DNA of 64,000 bases, from the NCBI RefSeq assembly GCF_012952295.1, contig NZ_JABBCH010000017.1, positions 1-64,000 of the forward strand, written 5' to 3'. This DNA is from Crystallibacter degradans. Its GTDB lineage: Bacteria; Actinomycetota; Actinomycetes; Actinomycetales; Micrococcaceae. A model generated the notes under the pieces. The model worked only from the letters and a program-made list of their open reading frames with translations, was not told where the DNA came from and did not search any database. Both the position numbers and the translations under genes were made by a program. Below, one piece after another: positions 48,817 through 57,279 of the stretch (its first letter is position 1; each line of letters starts with the position of its first letter).

Positions 48817-48911
48817 GTGGGCAGATTACATGGCCGCGAATGGGCAGTTTTACTGGCCGCCAGCGGGCAATTTCGTGGCCATCTATGGGCAGTTTTTCAT
48901 GGCCGCTGACA
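48817..48911. repeat. IS21 right terminal repeat array
   Basis: Four inverted copies of the roughly 22-bp unit seen at the left end (GGGCAG...TGGCC), ending in TGACA at 48907-48911, followed by the right target duplication AAAGCC at 48912-48917. Confidence 0.8.
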
Positions 48912-48917
48912 AAAGCC

Positions 48918-48957
48918 AGAAACAGAAATTCCTCCTGATTCAGAACCAGGATCCTGA
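48918..48957 (+). pseudogene. Displaced 3' end of the IS21-interrupted membrane-protein gene
   Basis: The 40 bases after the duplication restore the C-terminus PETEIPPDSEPGS and stop codon of the gene that begins at 46070. Confidence 0.75.
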
Positions 48958-49087
48958 CGGCCACGATCAACCTCGGTTTACCGGTTGCTCGTCTCATAAG
49001 CCGATCCTTAGCCGGACACCCTTTCGGCAGGATTACTGAAACCTTGAGCAGCGTTCCAACGGGAACACAGTAAATCTCGGGAGGCGG

Positions 49088-49612
49088 TTATGGAGTGGTC
49101 AGGTATCGGTTGCGGGTTTCGATCAGACGTCGAAGATATCGGGTAAGGAACAGCTTTTCGACGATTCTGCCGAAGGGGCCGAGCGGTGCGGCGAACTCGA
49201 TGCGGTCAACCATTACCGTATCTTCACCGTCGTTTAGAAACTCATGAACATGTCGGAAGCTCCGAAAAGGCCCCTTGACCTGTTCGTCGACAAAGTAGTC
49301 CGGGACAACCATCTCCGTGATCCTACTGGTCATGTGAATCGGGACCCCGAAGTGCCAGGCCCGCCAGGTTACCTCTTGCCCCAGCGAAATGAGGCCGGAG
49401 GTAACACCTGCGACCGCCTTCTCTTTGGATTTCGCCATCGAACCGACATGCGCATCGATACTGCGTGAGAGGTCAAAGAGATCAACCTTGCTGATTCGAG
49501 ATCGTGTAACGCATTCAAAAGACGGCACAGACAAGTATCGCAGCCATGCACGCTCTAGCGGGCGCAGCATCAACCGAATGGCACGGTGAATTTCCTCAGA
49601 AAGCGCTTTCAC
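49088..49612 (-). CDS. SRPBCC-family (ligand-binding START-like) protein
   Basis: 174 residues from a GTG at 49612; an internal ATG near 49570 is a possible true start because the conserved part begins at VPSFECVTRSRIS. Features: VDLFDLSRSIDAHVGSMAKS, GLISLGQEVTWRAWHFGVPI, MTSRITEMVVPDYFVDEQVK, FRSFRHVHEF, TVMVDRIEFAAPLGPFGRIV. This is the SRPBCC subgroup related to the cell-division-inhibitor/ligand-binding proteins. Gene stands alone after the IS21 scar. Confidence 0.82.
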   Translation of the reverse strand: MKALSEEIHRAIRLMLRPLERAWLRYLSVPSFECVTRSRISKVDLFDLSRSIDAHVGSMAKSKEKAVAGVTSGLISLGQEVTWRAWHFGVPIHMTSRITEMVVPDYFVDEQVKGPFRSFRHVHEFLNDGEDTVMVDRIEFAAPLGPFGRIVEKLFLTRYLRRLIETRNRYLTTP

Positions 49613-50202
49613 GCTCGGGTCTAGCGCAATGCCAGCCCCTCGGTGCGATCGCCGCTAAAGCCCCAACATGAGAGTAATGAATGTTGCGATAGGTGCCTAC
49701 AAGACTGCTCCTACACCAGGCGCCATGCGTTCGGAGTCAAATGCTGATTGCTTCAACGAGAAATAGCAGAGAAGCGCCGCAGGCAGGACAAATACGGCAG
49801 CCACAGCGCCTCGGTACATCTGCCAGGAGACAACCTGGATCTTGCAGACACCGGACCCAGCCTCGACGCTGCCGCCCGTCTCGGCACTCTCGTAGCCGGC
49901 CGCGTCCCCGTTCGGACATGGCCCTGAGCAGACCCCGCACGTTCCTGTTCCCTGCTACCCCTATTTCGGGGGGGGTTTGGGGATTGATTTTTGGGACTGA
50001 GGTTTTTCGAAGAACGGCACGAAAGACTTGTCCTGTCTTGATCGCGGGGAGCCACGGACACCCTAATGCGGTCAAGCACCGGTGCCCGGCCGTATCCCCC
50101 AACCACAGCCGGGCACCGGCCCCGACACCCTGGGGTCAGGAGTCCAACCACGAAAATTTGACTTATAAGTTCAAGTATTTTCCAATGATCGGGGAGCATT
50201 CC
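49613..50202. other. Non-coding/decayed region
   Basis: About 590 bases without a supported complete gene. On the plus strand a 60-codon open stretch ending at 49930 encodes SVHLPGDNLDLADTGPSLDA and ends RVPVRTWP; it has natural-looking codon use and may be the tail of a lost gene, which I could not identify. A G-rich run (GGGGGGGG near 49969) follows. Confidence 0.4.
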
Positions 50203-50436
50203 ATGACACACGTCAGCATTATCGGTACCGACAACATGGGCCAGTCCATCTCCAGCGTTGTTACCAAGGGCGGCAATACCGTGGAGCTGCTCGTGCACGT
50301 CGACAGCGACAGACAAAAGCCAGTCACGGGTGAAAGTTGTAGTCCCGGCCGTGGCCACGGGCAGCTGTTCGACCACGCCCAGACTGTCCGCGGTCCTGAA
50401 GATGCGCAAGGAACTTGCAGGCTAAGCCGATTCTGA
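50203..50436 (+). pseudogene. F420-dependent NADP oxidoreductase-like fragment
   Basis: ATG at 50203 with GGGGAG upstream starts MTHVSIIGTDNMGQSISSVV, an NADPH-binding Rossmann motif (GxxxMG) typical of NADPH-dependent F420 reductases, followed by TKGGNTVELLVHVDSD. After about 40 residues the frame is lost; the expected VVVPAV strand appears in another frame (about 50325-50350), and the rest of the roughly 200-residue protein is absent. Confidence 0.7.
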
Positions 50437-50464
50437 ATCGGAGCCGATCCTTGAGTCGAGGGGG

Positions 50465-50740
50465 AGAGCATGAAACAAATCTCGATGAGATTTCCGCAGG
50501 TATCGTCCAGAACCGCCATCTCGCATGTTCCCGTTTGAACGCGCCCTGGGTGAAACGGACGCCCCTGCGGGTGAGTTGCTGTATGTCGTTGCCACGTCGT
50601 CAACTGAAAATGAGGTTAACGGGATACCGTCAACGACGAGTGTCCCTTTTAATACCTTGATCGCCGGGTTTGTGCCGGGCTTCAGAAGCAGGTCCACACC
50701 GTCTGGGGCCTCGGCGCTGAACACGGTCAGCCTTCACCTG
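50465..50740 (-). pseudogene. VOC-family protein fragment with two frameshifts
   Basis: Pieces of one glyoxalase-like domain appear in three minus-strand frames in order: RLTVFSAEAPDGVDLLLKPG followed by ALVVDGIPLTSFSVDDV-like sequence, then GVRFTQGA, then MAVLDDTCGNLIEI. The N-terminal half is missing and a stop precedes the first piece. Decayed gene. Confidence 0.75.
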
Positions 50741-50913
50741 CCGGCAGGTCAGCTTTCAGCACGAGACCGAGAACTCCGGATAGAAGGCGAGGGCTTTCCC
50801 TTGCCGTTCTTCCCCAGCGGCCGCCGGGCACCGGTTCCCCTTCCCTGCTTATGGATTTGGCCCCGCGTCCACGCCGGTCCCGGTGCCCCGGTAGTGGCTT
50901 TAAGGCGGACCGG

Positions 50914-51069
50914 TTAGAAATTCTCCCTGACTACCATCGCAATCTGCGGTCCGAGCAGGACTGCTACCAGCACGATGCCTGCTACCAGCAGCGTTGCAGC
51001 GATGATGCCCGTAACAATCCAAGGCAATGCCCCGGAGGTGCGCACTTTCTGATTCCAGTTTTCGGCCAT
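50914..51069 (-). CDS. Small single-span membrane protein (51 aa)
   Basis: Start at the ATG at 51069 (MAENWNQKVRTSGALPW) with GAGGAAACC upstream; a second in-frame ATG five codons earlier is less well placed. One membrane helix (ITGIIAATLLVAGIVLVAVLLG is the region). It survives inside an otherwise decayed region and has a good ribosome binding site, so it may be real. Function unknown. Confidence 0.5.
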   Translation of the reverse strand: MAENWNQKVRTSGALPWIVTGIIAATLLVAGIVLVAVLLGPQIAMVVRENF

Positions 51070-51159
51070 GGTTTCCTCGCCCATAGTGCCTGATCGGCGC
51101 TTTAGTTCCTGTTGGAGCACCGATCCTTGTCCATCAATGGTGCTCAGGCGAAGGTGCAC

Positions 51160-51494
51160 GGGCCAGCCCCCCTTTTAGGGGGCCAAATATTGGGCCTACA
51201 GCCGTCTTGATGTGTAGTGCCCGGCCACGTCCAGCAGATTAACTCCCGCCCAACGGGAGAAGCTCCCGGCCAGGTCCGTTTATCCCGTGCGTTCGCAGCA
51301 TGGTATGCGGGGACGCCTCAAGCCTAGGTTCCTCCGCTACGACATGCCAGAGGTCAGGCGCTAAGTCTTTCCGGTGCTTCTGCCGGACAGCGAACCGGAA
51401 GACGTGGCTCGGTGCATCGAAGACAAGCTACGGATTTCCCAGGCTTCCCGCGGCGCCAGCTTGCGCAGTCAACTGAAAAGGTTGATACGGGTAA
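51160..51494. other. Intergenic region
   Basis: No supported gene. A short C5/G5 hairpin with a TTTTA loop sits at about 51166-51180. Otherwise nothing recognised. Confidence 0.4.
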
Positions 51495-52680
51495 CGCCCT
51501 CCGCATGGCGGCCGGCCCGGACGGGTGGCAGCCGTGGATGCGGCCCGGGGCCTTGCCCTGATCGGTATCATGGCGGTTAATCTCCTGCCGGCTGAGACGG
51601 AGGAAGGCAACCCCCACACTGGAATGGGTCCTGCTCGGTGAGCGAGCTGCGGCCCTCTTCGCCCTATTGGCAGGCGTTTCAACAGCATTCCTCACCAGCG
51701 GGCGCAGGTGCACCAAGGGTAGGACTCTGGCCGCTGACCGTTCCGCGCTGGCCCTGCGCGCGGTGCTCATCACCTTGATCGGAGTGCTGCTGGGATACAC
51801 CGGCAGCCCAAACCTGGTCATCTTCCGTACTACGGGATCCGTTTCCTTCTCGCCACCCCCTGGTGACACTGTCCCGGCGCACGCTGTTGGTTCTGGCGGC
51901 CGGGTTCGCGGTCCTCGGCCCGGTGGCCATGCAGCTGGTCCTCGTGTGGTGGCCGGACTACGCCGGGCGCGGTGCGGACTACACCTTCGGGACCATCGCG
52001 CAGGACCTGGCCGTTTCCTGCTCGTCATGCTCCTGCCCGGTTTCTACCCCGCTGTGCCCTGGCTGGCCTACATCTGTGCAGGCATCGCCATTGGACGGCT
52101 CAACCTCACCTCGAAACGGGTCGCCCTCACGCTGCTGGGCGCCGGATCCGCCCTGGCCGCCTGCCTGTGGACGCTCTCGGCGTTCCTGCTTGGACCGGCG
52201 GGAGAATACGAACGCCTGGTCGCGGCCACCCCTGACCTCGGAGCGGACGGGGTTCAGGAGATCCTCGCGTTAGGTGCGGACCTGCCCGCGAAACAGGCGG
52301 GTGACTGGCCGTCCTGGACCATACCTCCACGCCGATCCCGATCCTGCAGACCCTGGGAACGACCGTGGCAGCGCTGGGCACCGTTCTTCTCCTCGTTCCC
52401 TACGCTGGCATCGCCTTCGAACCGATCGCTGCCATGGGCTCGATGACATTGACCTTCTACTCCGCCCACATCATCATCGTGGCCGCTGGCGTCCTGCCCG
52501 CCGACGGGCCGCTCATGTCTCTGGCGCTCCAGACCCTCATATCTCCTCTTCGCCGTGGTGTGGCGCAGGACCGTCGGAAAGGGCCCCTCGGGCATCGTCG
52601 CAGCCCTCACGGGTAAACTCCGCGCCTCTGTCACTGGGCACGCCGCGTCCCTTTCCGCAAGGGGCTGGAACCCCATACCG
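51495..52680 (+). pseudogene. DUF418/heparan-alpha-glucosaminide acetyltransferase-like membrane protein, multiply frameshifted
   Basis: One membrane acyltransferase-like protein can be followed across all three plus frames in correct order: VAAVDAARGLALIGIMAVNL (51525 on), EWVLLGERAAALFALLAGVS, RAVLITLIGVLLGYTGSPNL, LVTLSRRTLLVLAAGFAVLG, VMLLPGFYPAVPWLAYICAG, LGAGSALAACLWTLSAFLLG, LQTLGTTVAALGTVLLLVPY, GSMTLTFYSAHIIIVAAGVL and finally FAVVWRRTVGKGPSGIVAAL. At least five frame changes and short deletions are needed, so the gene is dead. The intact Arthrobacter homologues are about 400 residues. Confidence 0.82.
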
Positions 52681-52699
52681 TTAACGGGATATTTCCTTG

Positions 52700-53344
52700 C
52701 CCTGGGGCTTACTCCTGACAGGCAGCAGCAAAGCTTCTCCCATTGTGTAACGCCGGCAACAGTCCGGATCACGGATGTGACGCCTGGGTAATGCGGGGAT
52801 GACGCTCCCGTTACAGAATGGCGTTCAGGAAGTTTCTAATAGCAGGCACGAACAATGACAGAGGTCCGGATGAGCGCTGGCATGCAGAAACGCGTCTCCC
52901 TGACGGAAACAGCCGCCCCTGAAGCCGAAGGGACGGTCCGCGCGAAACGCTTTGCAAGACGTCGTGCCCTTGGTGTTGATATTGCCCGCGCCATCGAAGG
53001 AGAACACCTCATCGGCAAGCATCCTGCCGTCGCTGAAAGAGTCGGGGCGGAAGCCCTTCTCACCCTTCCGACCCTGGCACGGCTGCGGGTACACGATCGG
53101 ACCAGGTACGGCTAGCGGCGCCGGCCTGGAAACGCCCGCTCCGGCAGGTCACACCGCCATGCTAGTCCGGCTGCGCCAGCAACCATCGACGACACGAACC
53201 CGATACCCGGGATCACTGACATGCAAACCTCACCGCCATTTACGGCACGGACTGATTAGACCAATACCCCGGCGGAGCACCGCCCGGCCGTGGGCCGGCA
53301 CCCTTGGGGCGGCCCGGCCGACTTCCCCTTCAAGGAGGACTGCC
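52700..53344. other. Intergenic region upstream of lipoprotein gene
   Basis: About 640 bases. Overlapping open frames on both strands (52855-53115 plus, 52825-53094 minus) have no recognisable homology and no good start sites. The last 30 bases carry AAGGAGG for the lipoprotein start at 53345. GC-rich palindromic stretches occur at 53290-53335. Confidence 0.4.
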
Positions 53345-54535
53345 ATGCAGAAGATCTACCTTGTACTGCTTCTCATCCTGCTCACCGGGTGCACGCCAAG
53401 CCAAGTCGCCGCCCTGCCGTGCGTGCTCTCTCCGCAAGACATGCCGGCGACCTGGAGGCCGGACGGTGAAACCCAGCGCAGGCTCCCGGCCGGCCCGTGG
53501 ACGGAAAGGGAAGCAGCTGACGCCACCTACGCCATCACTACCGGGCTCAACGAAATGGTCAACCTGTACAAGGAACGCCCTGCCGCTGTCGAGGACCTTT
53601 GGGAGGATTCGGTCGCCTCATTGATCGAAGTCACCTACTCCAATGCCAGCCCCGCTTCGATCAGCGCGACCGCCACCGACGCTGCCCGCCGCAATCTCGA
53701 CCAGCTGATCCGGCCCTATCTGGAACGGGACCCCGCTAAGGCAGCCTGCAACGAGTACGACGAGCTGCTGCCCCTCGCCGCCTACGCGTACAAGCAGTTC
53801 GATGCGAAGGACCCCCGGGCCGCGGCCACCCTGTCCCTGACCAACGCCTCCTTCGCCGACTGCGGCAGCCTGACCAAGGCCATCGGCATGGACTACCCAA
53901 GACTCCTGAGCAGCAACAAGGTCACGCTGGAAGAAGCCTTCGACCTGGTTATCTGGAGCCTGCTCTTCATCGAGGGCCAGGTGGTTCCGGGGCTCGATCT
54001 GCCGGCCGAGGCGAAGGCCATGCCGGCCCGCCTCTGGGATTTCCTGCGCACCTATCGTCTGCCCAACGCCGACGAATACAGTGACGGCGCCGAAAATGAC
54101 GAATTCATCGAGGCAGCCTACCTTGCCACGCACATCGCCTACATTCCGACCGGCAACCACCGCTATCCGCTCTACGTCGAAGACTCCCAGCCCCTCTACG
54201 ATTTCCACCGGGAGAACTTTTACGCCGTCCTCGAGATGGGAGAACTCGACCTCGTCGCCGAGTTCGTCGACTCCCTGCGCCAGTACGGATGCACCCCCGG
54301 AAACGACCTGCAGGTTCGTGACGGAACCCGGTACCTCCTGGGTGTCTTCCACGGTGGCCGGGACCGTTGGATGAACTACCGGGAACCGGGCGAAGCCGAT
54401 GCCGAGGTGGAAACCTACGACTTCATCCATAAAGCCTGGACCGGTGTACTGGGCGTTCGCGACCGCGCCATTGAATCACCCGAACCCGGAACCTACGGCG
54501 GCGTCGTGCGCTCTTGGCTCCCCGTGCCGCAATAG
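53345..54535 (+). CDS. Lipoprotein of unknown family (396 aa)
   Basis: The frame is open from 52952, but AAGGAGG seven bases before the ATG at 53345 fixes the start (MQKIYLVLLLILLTGCTPSQ), giving a short lipoprotein signal peptide with lipobox LTGC (Cys16). The mature part is acidic and helical, with no repeats: WRPDGETQRRLPAGPWTERE, DYPRLLSSNKVTLEEAFDLV, IWSLLFIEGQVVPGLDLPAE, THIAYIPTGNHRYPLYVEDS, FAEFVDSLRQYGCTP-like and YLLGVFHGGRDRWMNY. I do not recognise the family. Conserved His/Asp/Tyr-rich segments suggest an enzyme or binding protein on the outer face of the membrane. Confidence 0.75.
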   Translation: MQKIYLVLLLILLTGCTPSQVAALPCVLSPQDMPATWRPDGETQRRLPAGPWTEREAADATYAITTGLNEMVNLYKERPAAVEDLWEDSVASLIEVTYSNASPASISATATDAARRNLDQLIRPYLERDPAKAACNEYDELLPLAAYAYKQFDAKDPRAAATLSLTNASFADCGSLTKAIGMDYPRLLSSNKVTLEEAFDLVIWSLLFIEGQVVPGLDLPAEAKAMPARLWDFLRTYRLPNADEYSDGAENDEFIEAAYLATHIAYIPTGNHRYPLYVEDSQPLYDFHRENFYAVLEMGELDLVAEFVDSLRQYGCTPGNDLQVRDGTRYLLGVFHGGRDRWMNYREPGEADAEVETYDFIHKAWTGVLGVRDRAIESPEPGTYGGVVRSWLPVPQ

Positions 54536-54607
54536 GCCTACAGGATCAACCGCATGACGTGGTCAACCGCTCGACATGGAAATGGTACAGCGGAATCTTC
54601 TCAGGGC

Positions 54608-55381
54608 TCACCCGTAAATGGCGGCAAGGTTTGCGAAATCGACAGCGTCGGGAACCGGGTTTGTGTTGTCGGTGGTGACTGAATTCATGACGTCGGAGCG
54701 TTCAAGGCGGTGGTCCAGGCCGAGGGTGTGCCCCATTTCGTGAACGATGGTGGCCAAAGCCCCGTTGTCGGTGGCCCGGCCCAGCGCCCGGGTGTACAGG
54801 ATGATCGTCGCGCTTTCCATATGGGCCCCGCGCCCTTTCCACTCCATCTCCCCGTCCGTGTTCCGTGTCGGGCTGCCGTCTTCGACGACGGCCACACAAT
54901 TAGCGTCGACGGAGCAGGTCTGGACCGGCACCGCGTTCAGGCATGGACTCTCCGACCAGATGGCCGAAGCATCGGCCAGCAGCCCGGCATAGCGCCCGGA
55001 AAGCCTGCTTGTCTCAAACTCCACCACCAGCTCTTCCCCGGCCGGCTTCTGCCACGGCCTGACCGGGGAATCCTCCGGATCGATATCCTGCACGTGTGCG
55101 CCCTCTGGCGCCACGCATACGGACGGGGCGTCCTTGATGCTTTCACCCGGCTTGATGCTTTCACCCGGGCTGTCGTCCCGTTCCTGGCCGGAGCTGCCGG
55201 AGTTTTCCTGGGTGACTTCACCGGTTTGATCCGCCCCCTGGCTGGGCGTGCCTGCGCAGGATGCCAGGAGCAGACCCGGCCCCAACACCACTAACGCCAG
55301 TGCCCTCCTCGCCGAGGCAGCATGCCGACACCGGTAAGGCATCGTGTGCCGGGTACTACGGCTGTCCTTTTCGATCATCAT
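54608..55381 (-). CDS. Matrixin-type zinc metalloprotease lipoprotein
   Basis: Exported peptidase. 257 residues; a basic N-terminus then signal peptide with lipobox LLASC (about residue 42), a Ser/Gly/Glu-rich linker that includes a directly repeated PGESIK, and a catalytic domain with zinc motif HEMGHTLGLDH (HExxHxxGxxH) followed by the Met-turn SDVMNS. The preceding ATIIL and Cys-rich loop (CLNAVPVQTCSVDANCVAVV) fit a small M10/M57-like protease. Start could also be the second Met. Convergent with the unknown lipoprotein gene. Confidence 0.85.
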   Translation of the reverse strand: MMIEKDSRSTRHTMPYRCRHAASARRALALVVLGPGLLLASCAGTPSQGADQTGEVTQENSGSSGQERDDSPGESIKPGESIKDAPSVCVAPEGAHVQDIDPEDSPVRPWQKPAGEELVVEFETSRLSGRYAGLLADASAIWSESPCLNAVPVQTCSVDANCVAVVEDGSPTRNTDGEMEWKGRGAHMESATIILYTRALGRATDNGALATIVHEMGHTLGLDHRLERSDVMNSVTTDNTNPVPDAVDFANLAAIYG

Positions 55382-55438
55382 CCTGGCTCCCCCGTGCTGT
55401 GGCCTCCTGAATGAAACCCAGCCTAGGAAGGATGGCTA

Positions 55439-55478
55439 TGTTTTTACTGTGCCTGCAGGTTGTTTTTACTGTGCCTGC
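55439..55478. repeat. Tandem 18-bp direct repeat
   Basis: TGTTTTTACTGTGCCTGC occurs at 55439-55456 and 55461-55478 (period 22), in non-coding DNA between the protease gene and a flavoprotein fragment. Possibly a replication-slippage product or an operator pair. Confidence 0.8.
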
Positions 55479-55499
55479 CGGCCGGGATGAACCGGGGGC

Positions 55500-55610
55500 T
55501 TGGATCGGGATCGCTGGTAGCGGCCCAGCCAGGCCGCCGCGGACAACCCGGCGGGGCCGCCGCCGACGACTAGCGTGTCGACAGCAGAAGGAAGGCCGGA
55601 ACCCATCGGT
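55500..55610 (-). pseudogene. Thioredoxin reductase-like flavoprotein, N-terminal fragment
   Basis: The minus frame contains AVDTLVVGGGPAGLSAAAWL followed by GRYQRS, the FAD-binding GxGxxG start of a thioredoxin reductase-like oxidoreductase. After about 30 residues similarity ends at the repeated sequence; the remaining 270 or so residues are absent. Remnant of a deleted gene, perhaps related to the neighbouring copper/redox genes. Confidence 0.7.
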
Positions 55611-55867
55611 CTCCATTTCGTACGTTTGGAAGTCTCTTCTGGCACAGCCCGTACGCCGTCTTCCCGGAACGCGCCGAGACCGGACACAGCCGGGGATCAC
55701 ATCCCATGGCCATCCTTTTCAAGGTCGTATCCAAAGATTCGCCGATCACCGGCAGCCAGCAGGACGACACGCGCACGGACCAGACCGGCAACCTACGTTG
55801 AATGAGCCGGAAGGCACAGCCGTTTCACAGCCGTGCCTTCCGTTGCCGTCCGGGATGCGTCTTGTGG

Positions 55868-56329
55868 TTACGATAAGGCGTCCTTGACCTTGCCCATCAG
55901 GCCGTCCTCTCCAGAGGAACCGTTCCCAAGGCTGGCCAGAAGCTCATTGCAGGCCTGCTCGCAGCGCCGGCAGGATTCCGCGCAGACACGGCAGTGCTCG
56001 TGCATGGAAGCATGCCGTTCGCACTCATCCGCGCACGCCTTGCAGGTCGCGGCGCAGGCCTGCAGGACAGCCCGGGTCACGTTAGCGTCGTAACCGGTGT
56101 GGCGGGAGAGGACGTTCCCGGTCGTGACGCAGATGTCCGCGCAGTCCAGGTTCGTCCGGATGCATTTGGTCAGTTCGGCAACCATGCCTTCGCTGAGACA
56201 GGCGTCCCCGCAGGCTGTACACGTCTGCGCGCATTCAAAACACGCTGCAATACACTCCGCAAGCTTCGACTTGTCGATACCTCCCAGATCCTTCGGGTAG
56301 GTATCAAGCATTGAGGTGATGTGGCTCAT
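55868..56329 (-). CDS. Four-helix-bundle copper storage-like protein (Csp/DUF326)
   Basis: Predicted cytosolic Cu(I) store. Start at the ATG at 56329 (MSHITSMLDTYPKDLGG) with AGAAGGAGC upstream; 153 residues without signal peptide. Eighteen cysteines, mostly in CxxxC/CxxC spacing along helices: CIAACFECAQTCTACGDAC, KCIRTNLDCADIC, ACAATCKACADECERHASMH, CRVCAESCRRCEQAC. The number and lack of a Tat signal match the cytosolic Csp3 type rather than Csp1. Same strand as the DUF305 gene upstream, separated by two strong hairpins. Confidence 0.88.
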   Translation of the reverse strand: MSHITSMLDTYPKDLGGIDKSKLAECIAACFECAQTCTACGDACLSEGMVAELTKCIRTNLDCADICVTTGNVLSRHTGYDANVTRAVLQACAATCKACADECERHASMHEHCRVCAESCRRCEQACNELLASLGNGSSGEDGLMGKVKDALS

Positions 56330-56459
56330 TATTGCTCCTTCTGCGTATCCGTGGATGGAGCGGACGGCCCTACCGGCCACCCCCGCAATCCACAGTAGCC
56401 TTACTATTGGGCCGCCGGAACCCCTCGCCGGGGTCCCACGGCCGGGACTTCAAGTTCCC

Positions 56460-56502
56460 GCTGGACTTCGACCCCGCATGAACCGGGGGTTCGAAGTCCA
56501 GC
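56460..56502 (-). terminator. Stem-loop between DUF305 and Csp-like genes
   Basis: GCTGGACTTCGA (56460-56471) pairs with its complement at 56491-56502, extended by a C4-5/G5 inner stem with one bulged base. No T tract. Confidence 0.55.
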
Positions 56503-56508
56503 CGGGTG

Positions 56509-56541
56509 TCCTGTCGCCGCAGGCGGTCTGCGGCGACAGGA
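56509..56541 (-). terminator. Perfect stem-loop downstream of DUF305 gene
   Basis: TCCTGTCGCCGCA (56509-56521) pairs perfectly with 56529-56541 around a 7-nt loop, 40 bases after the DUF305 stop. Probably terminates that transcript or acts as a processing site. Confidence 0.65.
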
Positions 56542-56580
56542 CAAGCGCTCTGCCAGGTGCCGGGAAGAAATGACGGAGTG

Positions 56581-57279
56581 CTAGTGCCTGCCTGAAAGCC
56601 AGGTACGGAAATCCGCGGCTTCGGCTTCCTGGGTCACGATTCCCGTGGTTGCGGCCACGCGCAGCTCGGCGTGGGGAGCCCGTGACTGCGGCTCGAGGAA
56701 CTCGATGATTCCGGCTTGATGATGTGGAATCATACGCACCACGAAGGCTTCATCGAAGTCATCGCCGGCTTCGACCCGGCGCAGTTCCCGGATCGTTCGT
56801 TTCGTTTCACGGTCCATCTCCCTCATTTCCGCGCGAGCTTCACGCGGGGCCTGCTCCCGGGCTTCCTCAGGGGTCAGCCCATACCATTCGTCCAGCCACC
56901 GGGTGAACTGGTCGATCTGATGCTGCTGGCTGGCAATGATGTTCTCCGCATGGGTGCGGATATCAGGGTCCTCACCCCGCTCGAGTTCGAGCTGCGCCAT
57001 CTCGATGGCAGCTCGGTGGTGCGGGATGATAGCGGCCATAAACGTGACTTCAAGCTCCTCACCTTCCAAGCCGGCAAGGGTTTCCCCGAACTCATAGGCG
57101 GTCGGCGACGTCGGTTCCGGCTGCACATCTGATTGTGACGCGGCAGTTTCTGCCGTTGCCGGTGCCATCAGAACTTGCGCGGAGGCAGTTGCTGCAGGGA
57201 CACCAGCAAGCAGGGCCGCCAGGACAACTGCGGAGGCCGCAGCGGTGCGGCCGCGGCGGCTACCAGGAATGGTTTGCAT
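56581..57279 (-). CDS. Exported double-DUF305 protein
   Basis: Secreted ferritin-like-fold protein linked to copper/metal handling in actinobacteria. 232 residues from the ATG at 57279 with AAGGGAGAG upstream. A signal peptide (ASAVVLAALLAGVPAATASA) is followed by two DUF305 halves with the metal-motif MAAIIPHHRAAIEMAQ near 80 and VVRMIPHHQAGIIEF near 185, and conserved RTHAENIIASQQHQIDQF. No Cys. Neighbourhood with the Csp-like gene supports a joint role in copper homeostasis. Confidence 0.9.
   Translation of the reverse strand: MQTIPGSRRGRTAAASAVVLAALLAGVPAATASAQVLMAPATAETAASQSDVQPEPTSPTAYEFGETLAGLEGEELEVTFMAAIIPHHRAAIEMAQLELERGEDPDIRTHAENIIASQQHQIDQFTRWLDEWYGLTPEEAREQAPREARAEMREMDRETKRTIRELRRVEAGDDFDEAFVVRMIPHHQAGIIEFLEPQSRAPHAELRVAATTGIVTQEAEAADFRTWLSGRH

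Larger units (their letters stand above)
46285..48911 (-). mobile_element. Complete IS21-family element with defective istA
   Basis: The element starts TGTCAAGGGCCAGTATTTCC and ends with the inverse of TGTCAGCGGCCATGAAAAAC, giving imperfect TG...CA terminal repeats of about 35 bp at 46285 and 48911. Each end holds about four spaced copies of a motif like TGGCCAGtaAActGCCC (46285-46380 and, inverted, 48817-48911), the multiple transposase sites typical of IS21. It is flanked by a 6-bp direct repeat and carries istB and a frameshifted istA. Size 2,627 bp. Confidence 0.9.

Noticed and set aside
52825-53115. Overlapping 86- and 89-codon frames on both strands
   Set aside because: Neither has homology that I recognise or a convincing start; left as non-coding.
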